Source: Acidobacteriota bacterium (GTDB lineage: Bacteria; Acidobacteriota; Blastocatellia; Pyrinomonadales; Pyrinomonadaceae). Taken from it: a stretch of 56,426 nt of DNA. The stretch is taken from assembly GCA_023389035.1 (NCBI GenBank), contig JAEWFC010000008.1:1-56426 (forward strand), read 5' to 3'. Numbering within the stretch: the first letter of the stretch is position 1; every line of letters begins with the position of its first letter. Of the stretch, positions 25,082-34,163 are shown piece by piece. The notes beneath the pieces were generated by a model that searched no databases, was not told where the DNA came from, and saw only the letters and a program-made list of their open reading frames with translations. The translations under genes and the position numbers were made by a program.

Positions 25082-25732
25082 CTATAGGTATAAACGGATC
25101 ACCTTTCTTAGTGCGCGGCGGGCACGCCATGCGCGGATCTTGACCTTGGAGGCGGACCAGCCGAGTGCTGCGGCGATATCCGCGATAGGCATATCTTCGG
25201 AATGCAGGAGCTGCAATACGACGCGGTCTTCAGGGTCCAGATGCGAAAGGAGCTTTTCGATCAGGTCTCGGTCAGTGATCTCGGCTTCGCCCGAGGCGGC
25301 GGACGATACTCTGGCCATTTCAGCCATTTCCGAATCGCTCAGTTCGCAGCAAAAAGATTCGGGTTTTCGCTTGCGGCTGCGGAGCGCGTCCAGACAAGCA
25401 TTGACCGCGATCCGCCTGATCCAGCCCGCGAGCGAGAACTCGTGTTCGCCGCGAAAGCGTTCGAGCTCGGTGAAAACTTTGGCGAAGGTGATTTGCAGAA
25501 CGTCTTCGGCCTCGGCGGGCTGGCGGAAATAGCGGCCGGCCAGCTTTGCGACCATATGCTTGTGCCGGTCGAATATCTGCTCGAATGCAGATTCGTCGCC
25601 AGCCAGCACGATATCTACCAGCTGACGGTCGGTCCGCTCTGAGAGCACGCCGGCTGCGGCGGTACCGTTGGCCGAATCATCATTCAACCCCAGTAACGCC
25701 TTGCTTTCGAGTGCCGTCGGGTAGCTCTGCAT
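25082..25732 (-). CDS. ECF RNA polymerase sigma factor
   Basis: Extracytoplasmic-function sigma factor of 216 residues. Region 2 is at about 48-120 (FEQIFDRHKHMVAKLAGRYF; AEDVLQITFAKVF) and region 4 at about 155-213 (EDRVVLQLLHSEDMPIADIA; WSASKVKIRAWRARRALRK). There is an extra N-terminal extension of about 35 residues. It has no immediately adjacent anti-sigma; the membrane protein at 22434-23111 is the nearest candidate. It is separated by 95 bp from the stop of the upstream VWFA gene, so it may be cotranscribed with it. Confidence 0.9.
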   Translation of the reverse strand: MQSYPTALESKALLGLNDDSANGTAAAGVLSERTDRQLVDIVLAGDESAFEQIFDRHKHMVAKLAGRYFRQPAEAEDVLQITFAKVFTELERFRGEHEFSLAGWIRRIAVNACLDALRSRKRKPESFCCELSDSEMAEMARVSSAASGEAEITDRDLIEKLLSHLDPEDRVVLQLLHSEDMPIADIAAALGWSASKVKIRAWRARRALRKVIRLYL

Positions 25733-25827
25733 CAGGACATTTTCCGAAACTTGGTAGAAAAGACGCCCGCGCCCTGCAGGCGGTTACAATGAACCTTGTT
25801 ACGGAAGCTGAGCTGGTGAAGTTCGAA

Positions 25828-26946
25828 CTACTGCCGGGCAGGCAGAGCGAATTTGCGTTTTGCCTGAATGATCAGGCCGGGACGCTTTGATGTGACCGTG
25901 ATCGTGCGTAGATCCGGACTCTCACTGATCGCGATCTTGGGCATGTAGGTCAGGACGTAGCTGGAGTCGATAAATTTCGCAACGGCGGCGGTTTTCGCGA
26001 TCATTTCCTCGTTATCGATCGGGATCACGATGGTGCCATTTGTATTCTCAGCGAGCGAAGTAAGGGCGAGTTCGCTGGTCTCAAGGTCGTCGCGACGGTC
26101 GCGCATACGCTTGAGATGCTTGCGGTCGACGATGATCGTCGGGCCGATCTTTGGTGCCCGAGCGACGTCGCGAACGCCATTGGGCAGCGTTGCGGCGACC
26201 TCGTCGGGCATGGCTTTCGGCGGCGGAGATTTTGAGATTCCCTTGGTGCGAGGCTCGATGTCGTTCGCCTCCATCCGCGTGTAGCTGATGACATGAACAC
26301 TAATGTCGGTCGACAGCAGACGACGCATCGCGGCCGCGCGTTCGGTTGCGCCGTAAATGCTGTCGGTGCCGTCAGTGATGAGCACGAGATGCCGATTGTC
26401 GCGCGGGCTCGCGGCGAGCGTTTCGATAGCGAGGTCCAAAGCGTCGACAAACGCGGACGAGCGACCGAACTTTGTCCGACCAATAGCTGTTGCGATCCGT
26501 TCGCGGTCCGATGAGAAATTCTCGACCAGCTCGGCTTTGTCGCTGTACTGAATGACCGCCACATTATCTTCCGGCGACAGAGCTGCAACCAGCGACAGTG
26601 CCGTATCGCGCGTCTGATCAAGCGACTTTCGGAAACGCATCTCACCGCCTGTATCCATAACGATCAGAACATTTGCGGGCATTCGGCGAAGGCTTGTCGG
26701 TTGGTGCAGGATGTCGTTATCGGTGATCACGAGGTCTTCCGGCTGCACGTCAGAAACGTAACTGCCGTCCTCGTCCAGAGCCAGAATGTTCAGCTTTATC
26801 TCTTCGGTATCGATGCGGACGGGTTCGTCTTCCGGCGGTGTTGGCGTTGGCTGCACGCGTCCACTTTGTCCAGCCGCGCCCGAAAAAAAGGCCGCGATGG
26901 CCAGGATGATAAAGATGGATCTCAATGCCAACCCGCGATTTTCCAT
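25828..26946 (-). CDS. Secreted VWFA-related protein (acidobacterial type)
   Basis: A 372-residue exported vWA protein of the VWFA-related Acidobacteria group. Signal peptide about 1-26 (SIFIILAIAAFFSGAAGQ). A preceding beta domain (EEIKLNILALDEDGSYV, VQPEDLVITDNDI) leads into the vWA domain at about 95-280. The MIDAS is degenerate: the first motif reads VMDTGGEM (DTGGE rather than DxSxS), while ITDGTDS keeps the later Asp. Metal binding may therefore be altered. Binding partners are unknown. It is probably cotranscribed with the sigma factor downstream. Confidence 0.85.
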   Translation of the reverse strand: MENRGLALRSIFIILAIAAFFSGAAGQSGRVQPTPTPPEDEPVRIDTEEIKLNILALDEDGSYVSDVQPEDLVITDNDILHQPTSLRRMPANVLIVMDTGGEMRFRKSLDQTRDTALSLVAALSPEDNVAVIQYSDKAELVENFSSDRERIATAIGRTKFGRSSAFVDALDLAIETLAASPRDNRHLVLITDGTDSIYGATERAAAMRRLLSTDISVHVISYTRMEANDIEPRTKGISKSPPPKAMPDEVAATLPNGVRDVARAPKIGPTIIVDRKHLKRMRDRRDDLETSELALTSLAENTNGTIVIPIDNEEMIAKTAAVAKFIDSSYVLTYMPKIAISESPDLRTITVTSKRPGLIIQAKRKFALPARQ

Positions 26947-26967
26947 TCAGGCTTTATGATGAACGAT

Positions 26968-28038
26968 CTACAGCGTCGGATGCTTTTTAACGAAATCAAT
27001 CAGAACGGCGGCGTAGTCGCGGAATGACGGACACCTGATACCGTGAGAGCTGAGCATCTCATCGGCGATGGCCGTATCGTAGGTTTGATCAATGAAGAAA
27101 TACGGTACGCCGGAATGCGGCAGCCCGGTGGCTGCGGGCGAAACCGGTGAATTTAACAGCAGCTCAACGACCGATGCCGGCGGCTGCACGATCGAAGGCT
27201 TACCGACGAGCTCGGTTGCCAGCACGTTGAACAGCTCGGCCGTCGGCAGCGGCTCGGGATCGGCGAGGGCGATGGTCTTGCCTATCGCCCGCTCCTCAGC
27301 GGACAATGCGGCGATGCCGTCAACTACAAAATCGACCGGCACGAGGTTCAGCCTGACACGCTCGTTGCCGACGTTAACCAGACGAAACAGTCCCGGCGAT
27401 TTGAGAAGGTACAAGATCAGGTAATAGATGCCGTCGTACTTCGCCGTCTCACCCGTATGCGAATCACCGACGACGACCGACGGACGGAAGATGGTTGTCG
27501 GAATAGTGCCTTTTAGTCGTTCGACCTCTAACTCCGCGAGATACTTAGTCTCTTCGTAATGATTGCGAAAACCGGCGTCGTGTTCTAATTCGCTTTCGAG
27601 GATCCGGCCTGTCCGCTTGCCGGCGACATAGCAGGTCGAGATGTAGTTGTACCGCTCAAGGCGTCGCATCGAACCCGCGAAGGCGTTGACGTTCTTCGTG
27701 CCTTCGAGGTTCACCGCATATGCCGGTTCGCGCGCGACCTCGAGGTCATAGATCGCCGCGAGATGGAATATTTCTGTGATCTGTTCGGCTAGGAAAGCGT
27801 GATCTTCCGGCGTAATGCCGAGTCCCGGAAGTGTGATGTCACCCTCGACGATCGTAAAATTTTCGAGCGGCGCTTCGGTTTCGTAAACGATCCTTTCGAT
27901 CTCCGCTTTCGCTCGCTCAAGAAAGACGGACTGTACTAATAGATAGAACTCCGTCTCCGTGCCGGCCATTTTCTCGACAAGGCGGCCGGCGATGAATCCC
28001 GGAAAACCGGTCAAAAATATCTTTCTAGACTTCGACAC
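26968..28038 (-). CDS. Extended SDR family NAD(P)-dependent protein
   Basis: A 356-residue soluble short-chain dehydrogenase/reductase of the extended type, similar to the fatty-acyl-CoA reductase/male-sterility NAD_binding_4 group. The nucleotide-binding loop TGFPGFIAGRLVE is at residues 10-22 and the catalytic Tyr-x3-Lys is YEETK at about 160. It could reduce an acyl or ketone substrate, or act on a sugar nucleotide; neither can be decided. The start ATG is at 28038. It is preceded by the efflux operon and followed by the VWFA gene on the same strand. Confidence 0.8.
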   Translation of the reverse strand: MSKSRKIFLTGFPGFIAGRLVEKMAGTETEFYLLVQSVFLERAKAEIERIVYETEAPLENFTIVEGDITLPGLGITPEDHAFLAEQITEIFHLAAIYDLEVAREPAYAVNLEGTKNVNAFAGSMRRLERYNYISTCYVAGKRTGRILESELEHDAGFRNHYEETKYLAELEVERLKGTIPTTIFRPSVVVGDSHTGETAKYDGIYYLILYLLKSPGLFRLVNVGNERVRLNLVPVDFVVDGIAALSAEERAIGKTIALADPEPLPTAELFNVLATELVGKPSIVQPPASVVELLLNSPVSPAATGLPHSGVPYFFIDQTYDTAIADEMLSSHGIRCPSFRDYAAVLIDFVKKHPTL

Positions 28039-28141
28039 GATGATCTAAAGAAAACTTTTCCACATGCGGAAATCCTACAAGCACATAGATTAGAGACGCG
28101 TTAACGCCGCCCGGTTGCCGGTTTTGATCGGCTTTCACTGC

Positions 28142-29122
28142 TCAGCCCAGGACGAGCAGAACCTTGCCTAAAGTCGCATTCGATTCCAGGAATTCGTGTG
28201 CTTCACGCACATTCTCGATCGGAAAGCACTTATCGATCACGGGCCGAAAAGCTTTGCCGAGCTGCGGCACGATCTCGCTTCGAAAGGCTTCCATCGCTGC
28301 CGCCTTTTCCTCGAGCGAGCGGCTGCGAAGCACCGTGCCGCGAATGGTCAGCCGCTTTGATAGTGCCGCTCCAAGATCGAATTCAGCCTTTCGTCCCGCG
28401 GTCAGCCCGATCAATATTATGCGTCCCTTTTCCGCGGCACATTTCAAATTCTCGGGAAAGTAATCGCCGCCGACAAGGTCGAGTGTCACATCTGCACCGC
28501 CCAGCTCTAGTACGATGTCCGCAAAGTTCGGCCCTTCGTCAGTCACCAGCAATTGGTCAAACCAATTACCATACTTTCCAGACAAATGCTCTGCTTTCTC
28601 CGGGCTGCGAGTCGTTCCGATAACTTTCGCACCGGCTGCCTTTGCGATCTGTGCCGCGGCCAAGCCGACGCCCGAAGCCGCAGCGTGGATCAGGACGGTC
28701 TCGCCTTCTCGAAGGTTTGCCTGCGTGTATAGCGCGTCGTGGGCGGTCACGAAAACTTCGGGCACAGCACCTAGATCTTTGAGGCTAAGTTCCGCCGCGG
28801 CCACAAGCCGATGATCTATGGTCAATAGATCTGACTGGGCTTCGCCCGCCGTGATCCCGCAAACTTTGTCGCCGACGCTCAGGCCCGCGACATTCTCGCC
28901 GAGTTGTTCCACGGTTCCCGAAAACTCAAGGCCGGGCCGATGCGGGTCGAAGCCGGCCGGCGGAGGATAAAGCCCACGCCGCTGCAGCAGATCGGCACGA
29001 TTCAGGCCGGCATAGGCGACACGCACAAGAATCTCGCCGCTTTCGGGCGGAGACGGTTTGGCGACCTCACGTATCTCGAGCTGCTCAGGCCCGCCAAATT
29101 CTTTGATGTAAACGGTCCTCAT
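28142..29122 (-). CDS. NAD(P)H:quinone oxidoreductase, PIG3-like
   Basis: A zinc-independent medium-chain dehydrogenase of the quinone-oxidoreductase/PIG3 type, 326 residues, predicted to reduce quinones or enones with NADPH. Family blocks are visible: GLNRADLLQRRGLYPPPAGF (about residues 56-75), HAAASGVGLAAAQIAKAAGA with the GxGxxxAxxxA nucleotide-binding loop (about 145-165), and GTTRSPEKAEHL. Its ATG overlaps the TolC stop by one base (TAATG), so it is translationally coupled to the efflux operon. A role in detoxifying the same redox-active compounds the pump exports is a reasonable inference. Confidence 0.88.
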   Translation of the reverse strand: MRTVYIKEFGGPEQLEIREVAKPSPPESGEILVRVAYAGLNRADLLQRRGLYPPPAGFDPHRPGLEFSGTVEQLGENVAGLSVGDKVCGITAGEAQSDLLTIDHRLVAAAELSLKDLGAVPEVFVTAHDALYTQANLREGETVLIHAAASGVGLAAAQIAKAAGAKVIGTTRSPEKAEHLSGKYGNWFDQLLVTDEGPNFADIVLELGGADVTLDLVGGDYFPENLKCAAEKGRIILIGLTAGRKAEFDLGAALSKRLTIRGTVLRSRSLEEKAAAMEAFRSEIVPQLGKAFRPVIDKCFPIENVREAHEFLESNATLGKVLLVLG

Positions 29123-30870
29123 TACTTGAGCCGGGCTTCGACGTTGTTAGCTGCGAGCGTTCTGCCTGTCGCGCGCTCCAGCTCGGCGATGGCCTTGTTG
29201 AGTTCGATCCGTGCCCGCAGCTCGTTGGAGCGGGCCGCGGTGAGTGCAGTTTGGCGCTCGAGCACACGGTAAACGTCGGACTGGCCGTTGTCCAGCTTTC
29301 GCTGTTCTGATTCGTACTGCTTCGCTGTGTTCTCCCGTGCGACCGATGCAGTCCGAAGACGTGCCTCGGCGGTCCTTACAGCTTGCACCGCATTACGCAC
29401 CTCGACCTGAACGGCCTGTTCAATGCTTTCACGCCGAACGTCAAGACGTTCGCTTTCGACACGCGACTTGCCCAGGTTCGCCTTCGCGGTCTTGTCGCCG
29501 AACAGCGGCAAATTGAACTGCACGCCAACGCGATATGTCGGATATTTATTGCCAAAGATATCCGTGTACGCCGAACCGCCGCCGCCGATCGCTTGCAGGA
29601 CCGGCTGTATTTGAGCGGCCTGGCATGCGGGCGGATCGGGTGTCGTGGCACAAAAGGGACTTTGAAAATTCGGATTCGCAGAGCCGCCGATGCCCGCAGA
29701 TCCGTAGCTCGCGATCAGGTCGATCTGCGGCTTCGTCTGGTCTTTGTAGAAACGCTGGTCTATCACGTTGATGTCTTTTTGATAGCGGTTGATCTCAAGC
29801 TCCGGGCGGTTCGCGATCGCGGCGTCCATCGCCTCGGGCAGCGAGGTGCCGGGCACCGTAACCTCTACCGGATCGACAGGTACGATGGCTTCGCTCCAAA
29901 GCTCGGCGTTACGATTCGGCGAGATCAGATTCTTTAGAGCGTTCTCTGCGACGTTGACCACGTTCAAAGCGTCATAGACAGCTTGTTCGTAATTGGCGAC
30001 CTGCGTCTCAGCGGCGACGATGTCGATCGGTGCAAGCTGGCCTTCATCGACCAGCCGACGATTGTGCTCGAGCTGGACCTTTGCATCGCGGACGCCGTCA
30101 CGCTGCACCTGCAGGTTCCGAAGCGCGTAGGTGAGGTCCCAGTACGCTCGCTCGACAGCTGCTACGATCTCGATCGAACGCTGCCGGAATTGCGTATCCG
30201 TTATCTCGATATTTCGTTTTGCGATCTCAATGACGCGCCGCGGCTGATCGAACGAGCGCCCGCGAAGCAGCGGCTGCGTGACCGAGAACGTCAGGTTCGA
30301 ATTGAACTGCGGGCTCAAGATCGAGATCGGATTATCGGTCGTCACACGCTGATTGCTGAAATTTGCATTCAACACGGTACCAAATTGCGGTACGAAACCG
30401 GTCAAGCCGGCATTGCCGACGAACGACCCCTGTGTCGTCGTTTCATTCGTGCTGAAGATGCTGATATTCGGCACGGTCGCCCGCTCGTAGTAAGCCTGTC
30501 CGGCAAGCCTAGGCTGATAGAAACCGCGAGCCGCGATCAGGTCGAACTCTGCCATCTGATTCGTCTTCCGCGTGACCTCGATGTCCCGGTTATTCTCAAG
30601 TGCCAACGCGATCGTCTCGCTCAGCGAAAGGGGCCGCTGTTCGGTAACGTCCACGCCCGCACGGCCGAGATCGGGAAGGCTTCGGTCCTCAGATGCGAAA
30701 TTTGGTGCGACCTCAGGGACCGCAGGCACGTTCTCGGGCAGCACGCCTTGCGGATCCGCGACGAACGGCGTCGGCGACGGAACGGGCGAAGGCGGCTCCG
30801 CCTGCCCGTTGGCGCCGGCCGCGCAGAGCAATATCGCTAATATGACTGCAAAATATGATCTCGAACCCAT
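29122..30870 (-). CDS. TolC-family outer-membrane efflux channel
   Basis: Outer-membrane factor of a tripartite efflux pump, 582 residues. Signal peptide about 1-22 (MGSRSYFAVILAILLCAAGA); two TolC repeats (long helices at about 180-260 and 470-560) with heptad-like Glu/Arg/Ala patterns, and beta segments with YYERATV and SNLTFSVTQPLLRGR. A proline-rich N-terminal linker follows the signal. It completes the RND-MFP-TolC set encoded in the same operon and shares a TAATG overlap with the quinone oxidoreductase. Confidence 0.92.
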   Translation of the reverse strand: MGSRSYFAVILAILLCAAGANGQAEPPSPVPSPTPFVADPQGVLPENVPAVPEVAPNFASEDRSLPDLGRAGVDVTEQRPLSLSETIALALENNRDIEVTRKTNQMAEFDLIAARGFYQPRLAGQAYYERATVPNISIFSTNETTTQGSFVGNAGLTGFVPQFGTVLNANFSNQRVTTDNPISILSPQFNSNLTFSVTQPLLRGRSFDQPRRVIEIAKRNIEITDTQFRQRSIEIVAAVERAYWDLTYALRNLQVQRDGVRDAKVQLEHNRRLVDEGQLAPIDIVAAETQVANYEQAVYDALNVVNVAENALKNLISPNRNAELWSEAIVPVDPVEVTVPGTSLPEAMDAAIANRPELEINRYQKDINVIDQRFYKDQTKPQIDLIASYGSAGIGGSANPNFQSPFCATTPDPPACQAAQIQPVLQAIGGGGSAYTDIFGNKYPTYRVGVQFNLPLFGDKTAKANLGKSRVESERLDVRRESIEQAVQVEVRNAVQAVRTAEARLRTASVARENTAKQYESEQRKLDNGQSDVYRVLERQTALTAARSNELRARIELNKAIAELERATGRTLAANNVEARLK

Positions 30871-30905
30871 AAATATAATTCGTTCGATACGATAAAGAAA
30901 AGCTA

Positions 30906-33900
30906 TTAATTCTTACCCGTGAGCAACCCCGTCGCCGCTGAGAACCGGCGTCTGATACCGCCGAACAGCCAGTCGGAAAATCGTCCGACGTACTGGAACA
31001 CCTGCTTCTCAGCCAGGTCGTCGAAGATCGAATAAAAGACCGGCACCGCGAGCAGCGTAAGCAGCAGGCAGAGAGTCTGTCCGCCGACGACCAGAACGCC
31101 GATCGAGCGGTTCGTTCCCGACCCCGCACCAGTCGATAAGACGAGCGGGATCATTCCGGCAACAAGTGCGAGCGTGGTCATCAGGATCGGCCGCAGCCTG
31201 TCGCGGTTCGACTGAATGATCGCATCGTAGCGGCTCATACCGCGGGCACGCAGCGTGTTTGTGTGATCGATCTGCAGAATGGCGTTCTTTTTAACGACGC
31301 CGAAAAGCAGCAGCAGGCCGAGCCCCGAAAAGATATTCACCGTCTGCCCAAAGATGAGCAGGCTGACGATGCCGAACGGTATCGAAAGAGGCAGCGTCAG
31401 CAGGATCGTGACCGGATGTATAAAGGATTCGAACTGGGCGGCCAGCACGATGTACATAAATACGAACGACAGAATGATCGCGAGCAAAAAGTAGTACAGC
31501 GATTTCTGCAGCTCTTTCGATTGGCCGACGTAGCCCGTCGTGTATTCCGCGGGCAAGTTCATCTGCTCAACGAAACGGTCGATCTCAGACGTGATCGTCG
31601 TTGCTGAACCATTCGGACGAGTGTTCGCAAGCAGCGTGACCTGCCGCTGGCGATTCGTACGCTCGATCGAGCTCGGCCCCGTTCCGGGGATCGGCGTCAC
31701 GAGCCGGTCAAGCGATACCCATCCGACCTTTGACGACGGCACGATCATCCGGCTTAAGCCTTCGACGTCCGTGCGATACGCGTTCAATGCGCGAACCCGA
31801 ACCTCATACTGATCCGTGCCTTCATTAAATGTGGTCGCTTCTTGCCCCGCGACAAGAGTGTTCAGTGCCTGCGAGATGTCACCGACACGCACGCCCAGGT
31901 CAGCCGCGACGTCGCGATTGATCTCGAGCTGCACCTCAGGCTTGCCTGAGATCAGGGTCGAATCGACGTCCACCGCGTCCGGTATCGTCTTCATTTTCTC
32001 GAGGATCTCTGCAGAATATTCCTCAAGCTTTTTCAGATCAGGCCCGGCTATCAGGAACTGTACGTTCGCATTTCGAAAACCGCCGCCTGAGAACGCCTGC
32101 ACTTGCTGCACGCCCGTACGAAGCTCGTCGCCGTATTTTGCCAGCAGTTCACGCGTGTCGGACATCAGGTCTTCCTGCGACTTGTCACGCTCTTTCAGAT
32201 CGCTGAGCTTGACGTAGATCGACCCCGAATTGACGACCTGCTGAGCACCGCCGCCGATCGTCACAAGCGTATCGGTCACGCCCGGCATCTGCCGTATCTC
32301 GGCGGCGATCCGCTCCATTCTGAGTGACGTTTCGCCGATGCTTGACCCCTCGGGTGTGCGGACCGAAACCTCGAACTGCGATTGGTCATCAACCGGCAGG
32401 AAGTTCTTTCCGACGAAGTAGAAGAGCGGGATTATCGATGCGAAAACGGCGATACAGACGACAACGATCACCCAGCGGTGTCCCATTGAGAACCGGAGCA
32501 TCGTGGTATATGTGTCGAGAACATGGCGGAACCAACCCGTTTCTTTCGAGGAATGCTCTTCCTTTCGATCTATATTCTTTCCCAACGTTCCGTCGACATT
32601 TACATCACTTGCGAAGGCTTCGTCCTCGACCGGCTTTGCATGCTTGGGCCGCTTGATCAGACGTGCCGCGAGCATCGGCGTCAGGGTGAACGAGACGATC
32701 AGCGAGACGGCGACGGCGAACGAAGCCGTCAGGCCGAAGCTCGACATAAACCGCCCGACGATGCCCTGCATGAAGCCGATCGGTACGAACACCGCCATCA
32801 GCGACAGCGTCGTCGCGAGAACCGCGAGCCCGATCTCACGTGTACCTTCGATCGCCGCCTGGAAAGGGTTCATTCCCTTTTCCTCGACAAAGCGATAGAT
32901 ATTCTCGAGCACGACGATCGCGTCGTCGATAACGATGCCGACCATCAGCGTCAGCGCGAGCATCGTGATCGAGTTGAGCGTATAGCCCATCGCGAACATC
33001 AGAGCGAACGTTGAAATGATCGAGGTCGGGATCGCGAGTGCTGCGATGAACGTGGAACGGAAGCTCCAGAGAAAGATGAAAACGACGATACACGCGAAGA
33101 TCGACCCGAGAATCAAATGCTCTTCGAGAGCCGCGACCGAATTCTCGATAAAGATCGAGTTGTCGCCGATGATCCGCATCTGGTAACCGTTCGGCAGGCT
33201 GCGTTCGATCTCGACGAGACGTTCTTTGATCTCGCGTGCGACCGCGACGGTGTTCTGTCCTGATTGCTTCGCAATAACCAGCGTGACAGCGGGCATACCG
33301 TTGAGGCGTGCTTCCGATCGGATCTCTTCTGCACCGTCCTCGACGTAGCCGATGTCTTTAACCTTGACCGGGTAATCGCCGCGGGTCGCGACGACGATCT
33401 CGTTGAACTCGTCGACCTTTTTGATCTTGCCGATCGTGCGAACAGCCGTTTCCTGCTGGCCTTCTTCGAGACGGCCGCTTGGGAATTCGATATTTTGAAT
33501 ACGGAGAGCGTTTGAAACTTCGGCAGCGGTCACGTTGTACGACCGCATCTTGTCAGGGTCGACCCAGACATTAATCTGGCGTTCCTGGCCGCCGATAAGC
33601 GTCACCTGTCCGACGCCGTTGACGGATTCAATGCGTTCCTTGATCTGGTCTTTGGCGACCTGTGTCACCTCGCGAAGCGGTGCCGGTGCAGATACCGTGA
33701 TGCGCAGTACCGGAGCTGCGTCGGTATCGAGCTTGATAACGGTCGGCTGCTCAGCCGTTACCGGCAGATCGGGGATCTTTTGCTGGACCTTTTGCTGGAC
33801 TTCGTTAAATGCGACCTCGACGTCCTTTTCCAGCACGAACTGAACAAAGACCTGCGAAATACCCTCGATCGACGACGACCGCAGTTCATCGATACCGCTG

Positions 33901-34124
33901 ATGGTATTGACCGCCTCCTCGATCTTTTCGGTGATCTCGGTCTCGATCTCTTCGGGCGACGCACCGGGATTGACCACCGTCACCGTCAGAGTCGGGAAGT
34001 CGATCTTAGGAAACAGGTCGACGCCAAGGCTCAGGAACGAGAACGCCCCGACCACCACGAGCGACAAAATAAGCATCGTCGCGAAGACCGGCCGCTTTAC
34101 ACAAACTTCTGCTAACCACTGCAT
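30906..34124 (-). CDS. RND efflux transporter (HAE-1 type)
   Basis: Inner-membrane proton antiporter of the AcrB/MexB family, 1072 residues, expected to expel drugs, lipids or redox-active compounds. Twelve TM helices in two halves, with porter domains after TM1 and TM7. The proton-relay Asp pair is visible in VGIVIDDAIVVLENIYR (TM4). An extra charged insert (about residues 495-535, KPVEDEAFASDVNV, KEEHSSKETGW) lies in the cytoplasmic loop between the two halves. The gene follows its adaptor and precedes TolC in the same strand order. Substrate range cannot be read from sequence. Confidence 0.95.
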   Translation of the reverse strand: MQWLAEVCVKRPVFATMLILSLVVVGAFSFLSLGVDLFPKIDFPTLTVTVVNPGASPEEIETEITEKIEEAVNTISGIDELRSSSIEGISQVFVQFVLEKDVEVAFNEVQQKVQQKIPDLPVTAEQPTVIKLDTDAAPVLRITVSAPAPLREVTQVAKDQIKERIESVNGVGQVTLIGGQERQINVWVDPDKMRSYNVTAAEVSNALRIQNIEFPSGRLEEGQQETAVRTIGKIKKVDEFNEIVVATRGDYPVKVKDIGYVEDGAEEIRSEARLNGMPAVTLVIAKQSGQNTVAVAREIKERLVEIERSLPNGYQMRIIGDNSIFIENSVAALEEHLILGSIFACIVVFIFLWSFRSTFIAALAIPTSIISTFALMFAMGYTLNSITMLALTLMVGIVIDDAIVVLENIYRFVEEKGMNPFQAAIEGTREIGLAVLATTLSLMAVFVPIGFMQGIVGRFMSSFGLTASFAVAVSLIVSFTLTPMLAARLIKRPKHAKPVEDEAFASDVNVDGTLGKNIDRKEEHSSKETGWFRHVLDTYTTMLRFSMGHRWVIVVVCIAVFASIIPLFYFVGKNFLPVDDQSQFEVSVRTPEGSSIGETSLRMERIAAEIRQMPGVTDTLVTIGGGAQQVVNSGSIYVKLSDLKERDKSQEDLMSDTRELLAKYGDELRTGVQQVQAFSGGGFRNANVQFLIAGPDLKKLEEYSAEILEKMKTIPDAVDVDSTLISGKPEVQLEINRDVAADLGVRVGDISQALNTLVAGQEATTFNEGTDQYEVRVRALNAYRTDVEGLSRMIVPSSKVGWVSLDRLVTPIPGTGPSSIERTNRQRQVTLLANTRPNGSATTITSEIDRFVEQMNLPAEYTTGYVGQSKELQKSLYYFLLAIILSFVFMYIVLAAQFESFIHPVTILLTLPLSIPFGIVSLLIFGQTVNIFSGLGLLLLFGVVKKNAILQIDHTNTLRARGMSRYDAIIQSNRDRLRPILMTTLALVAGMIPLVLSTGAGSGTNRSIGVLVVGGQTLCLLLTLLAVPVFYSIFDDLAEKQVFQYVGRFSDWLFGGIRRRFSAATGLLTGKN

Positions 34125-34163
34125 AACTTGTTATTAGTCCGAACCTGCCAAGCCCCTTTTTAC

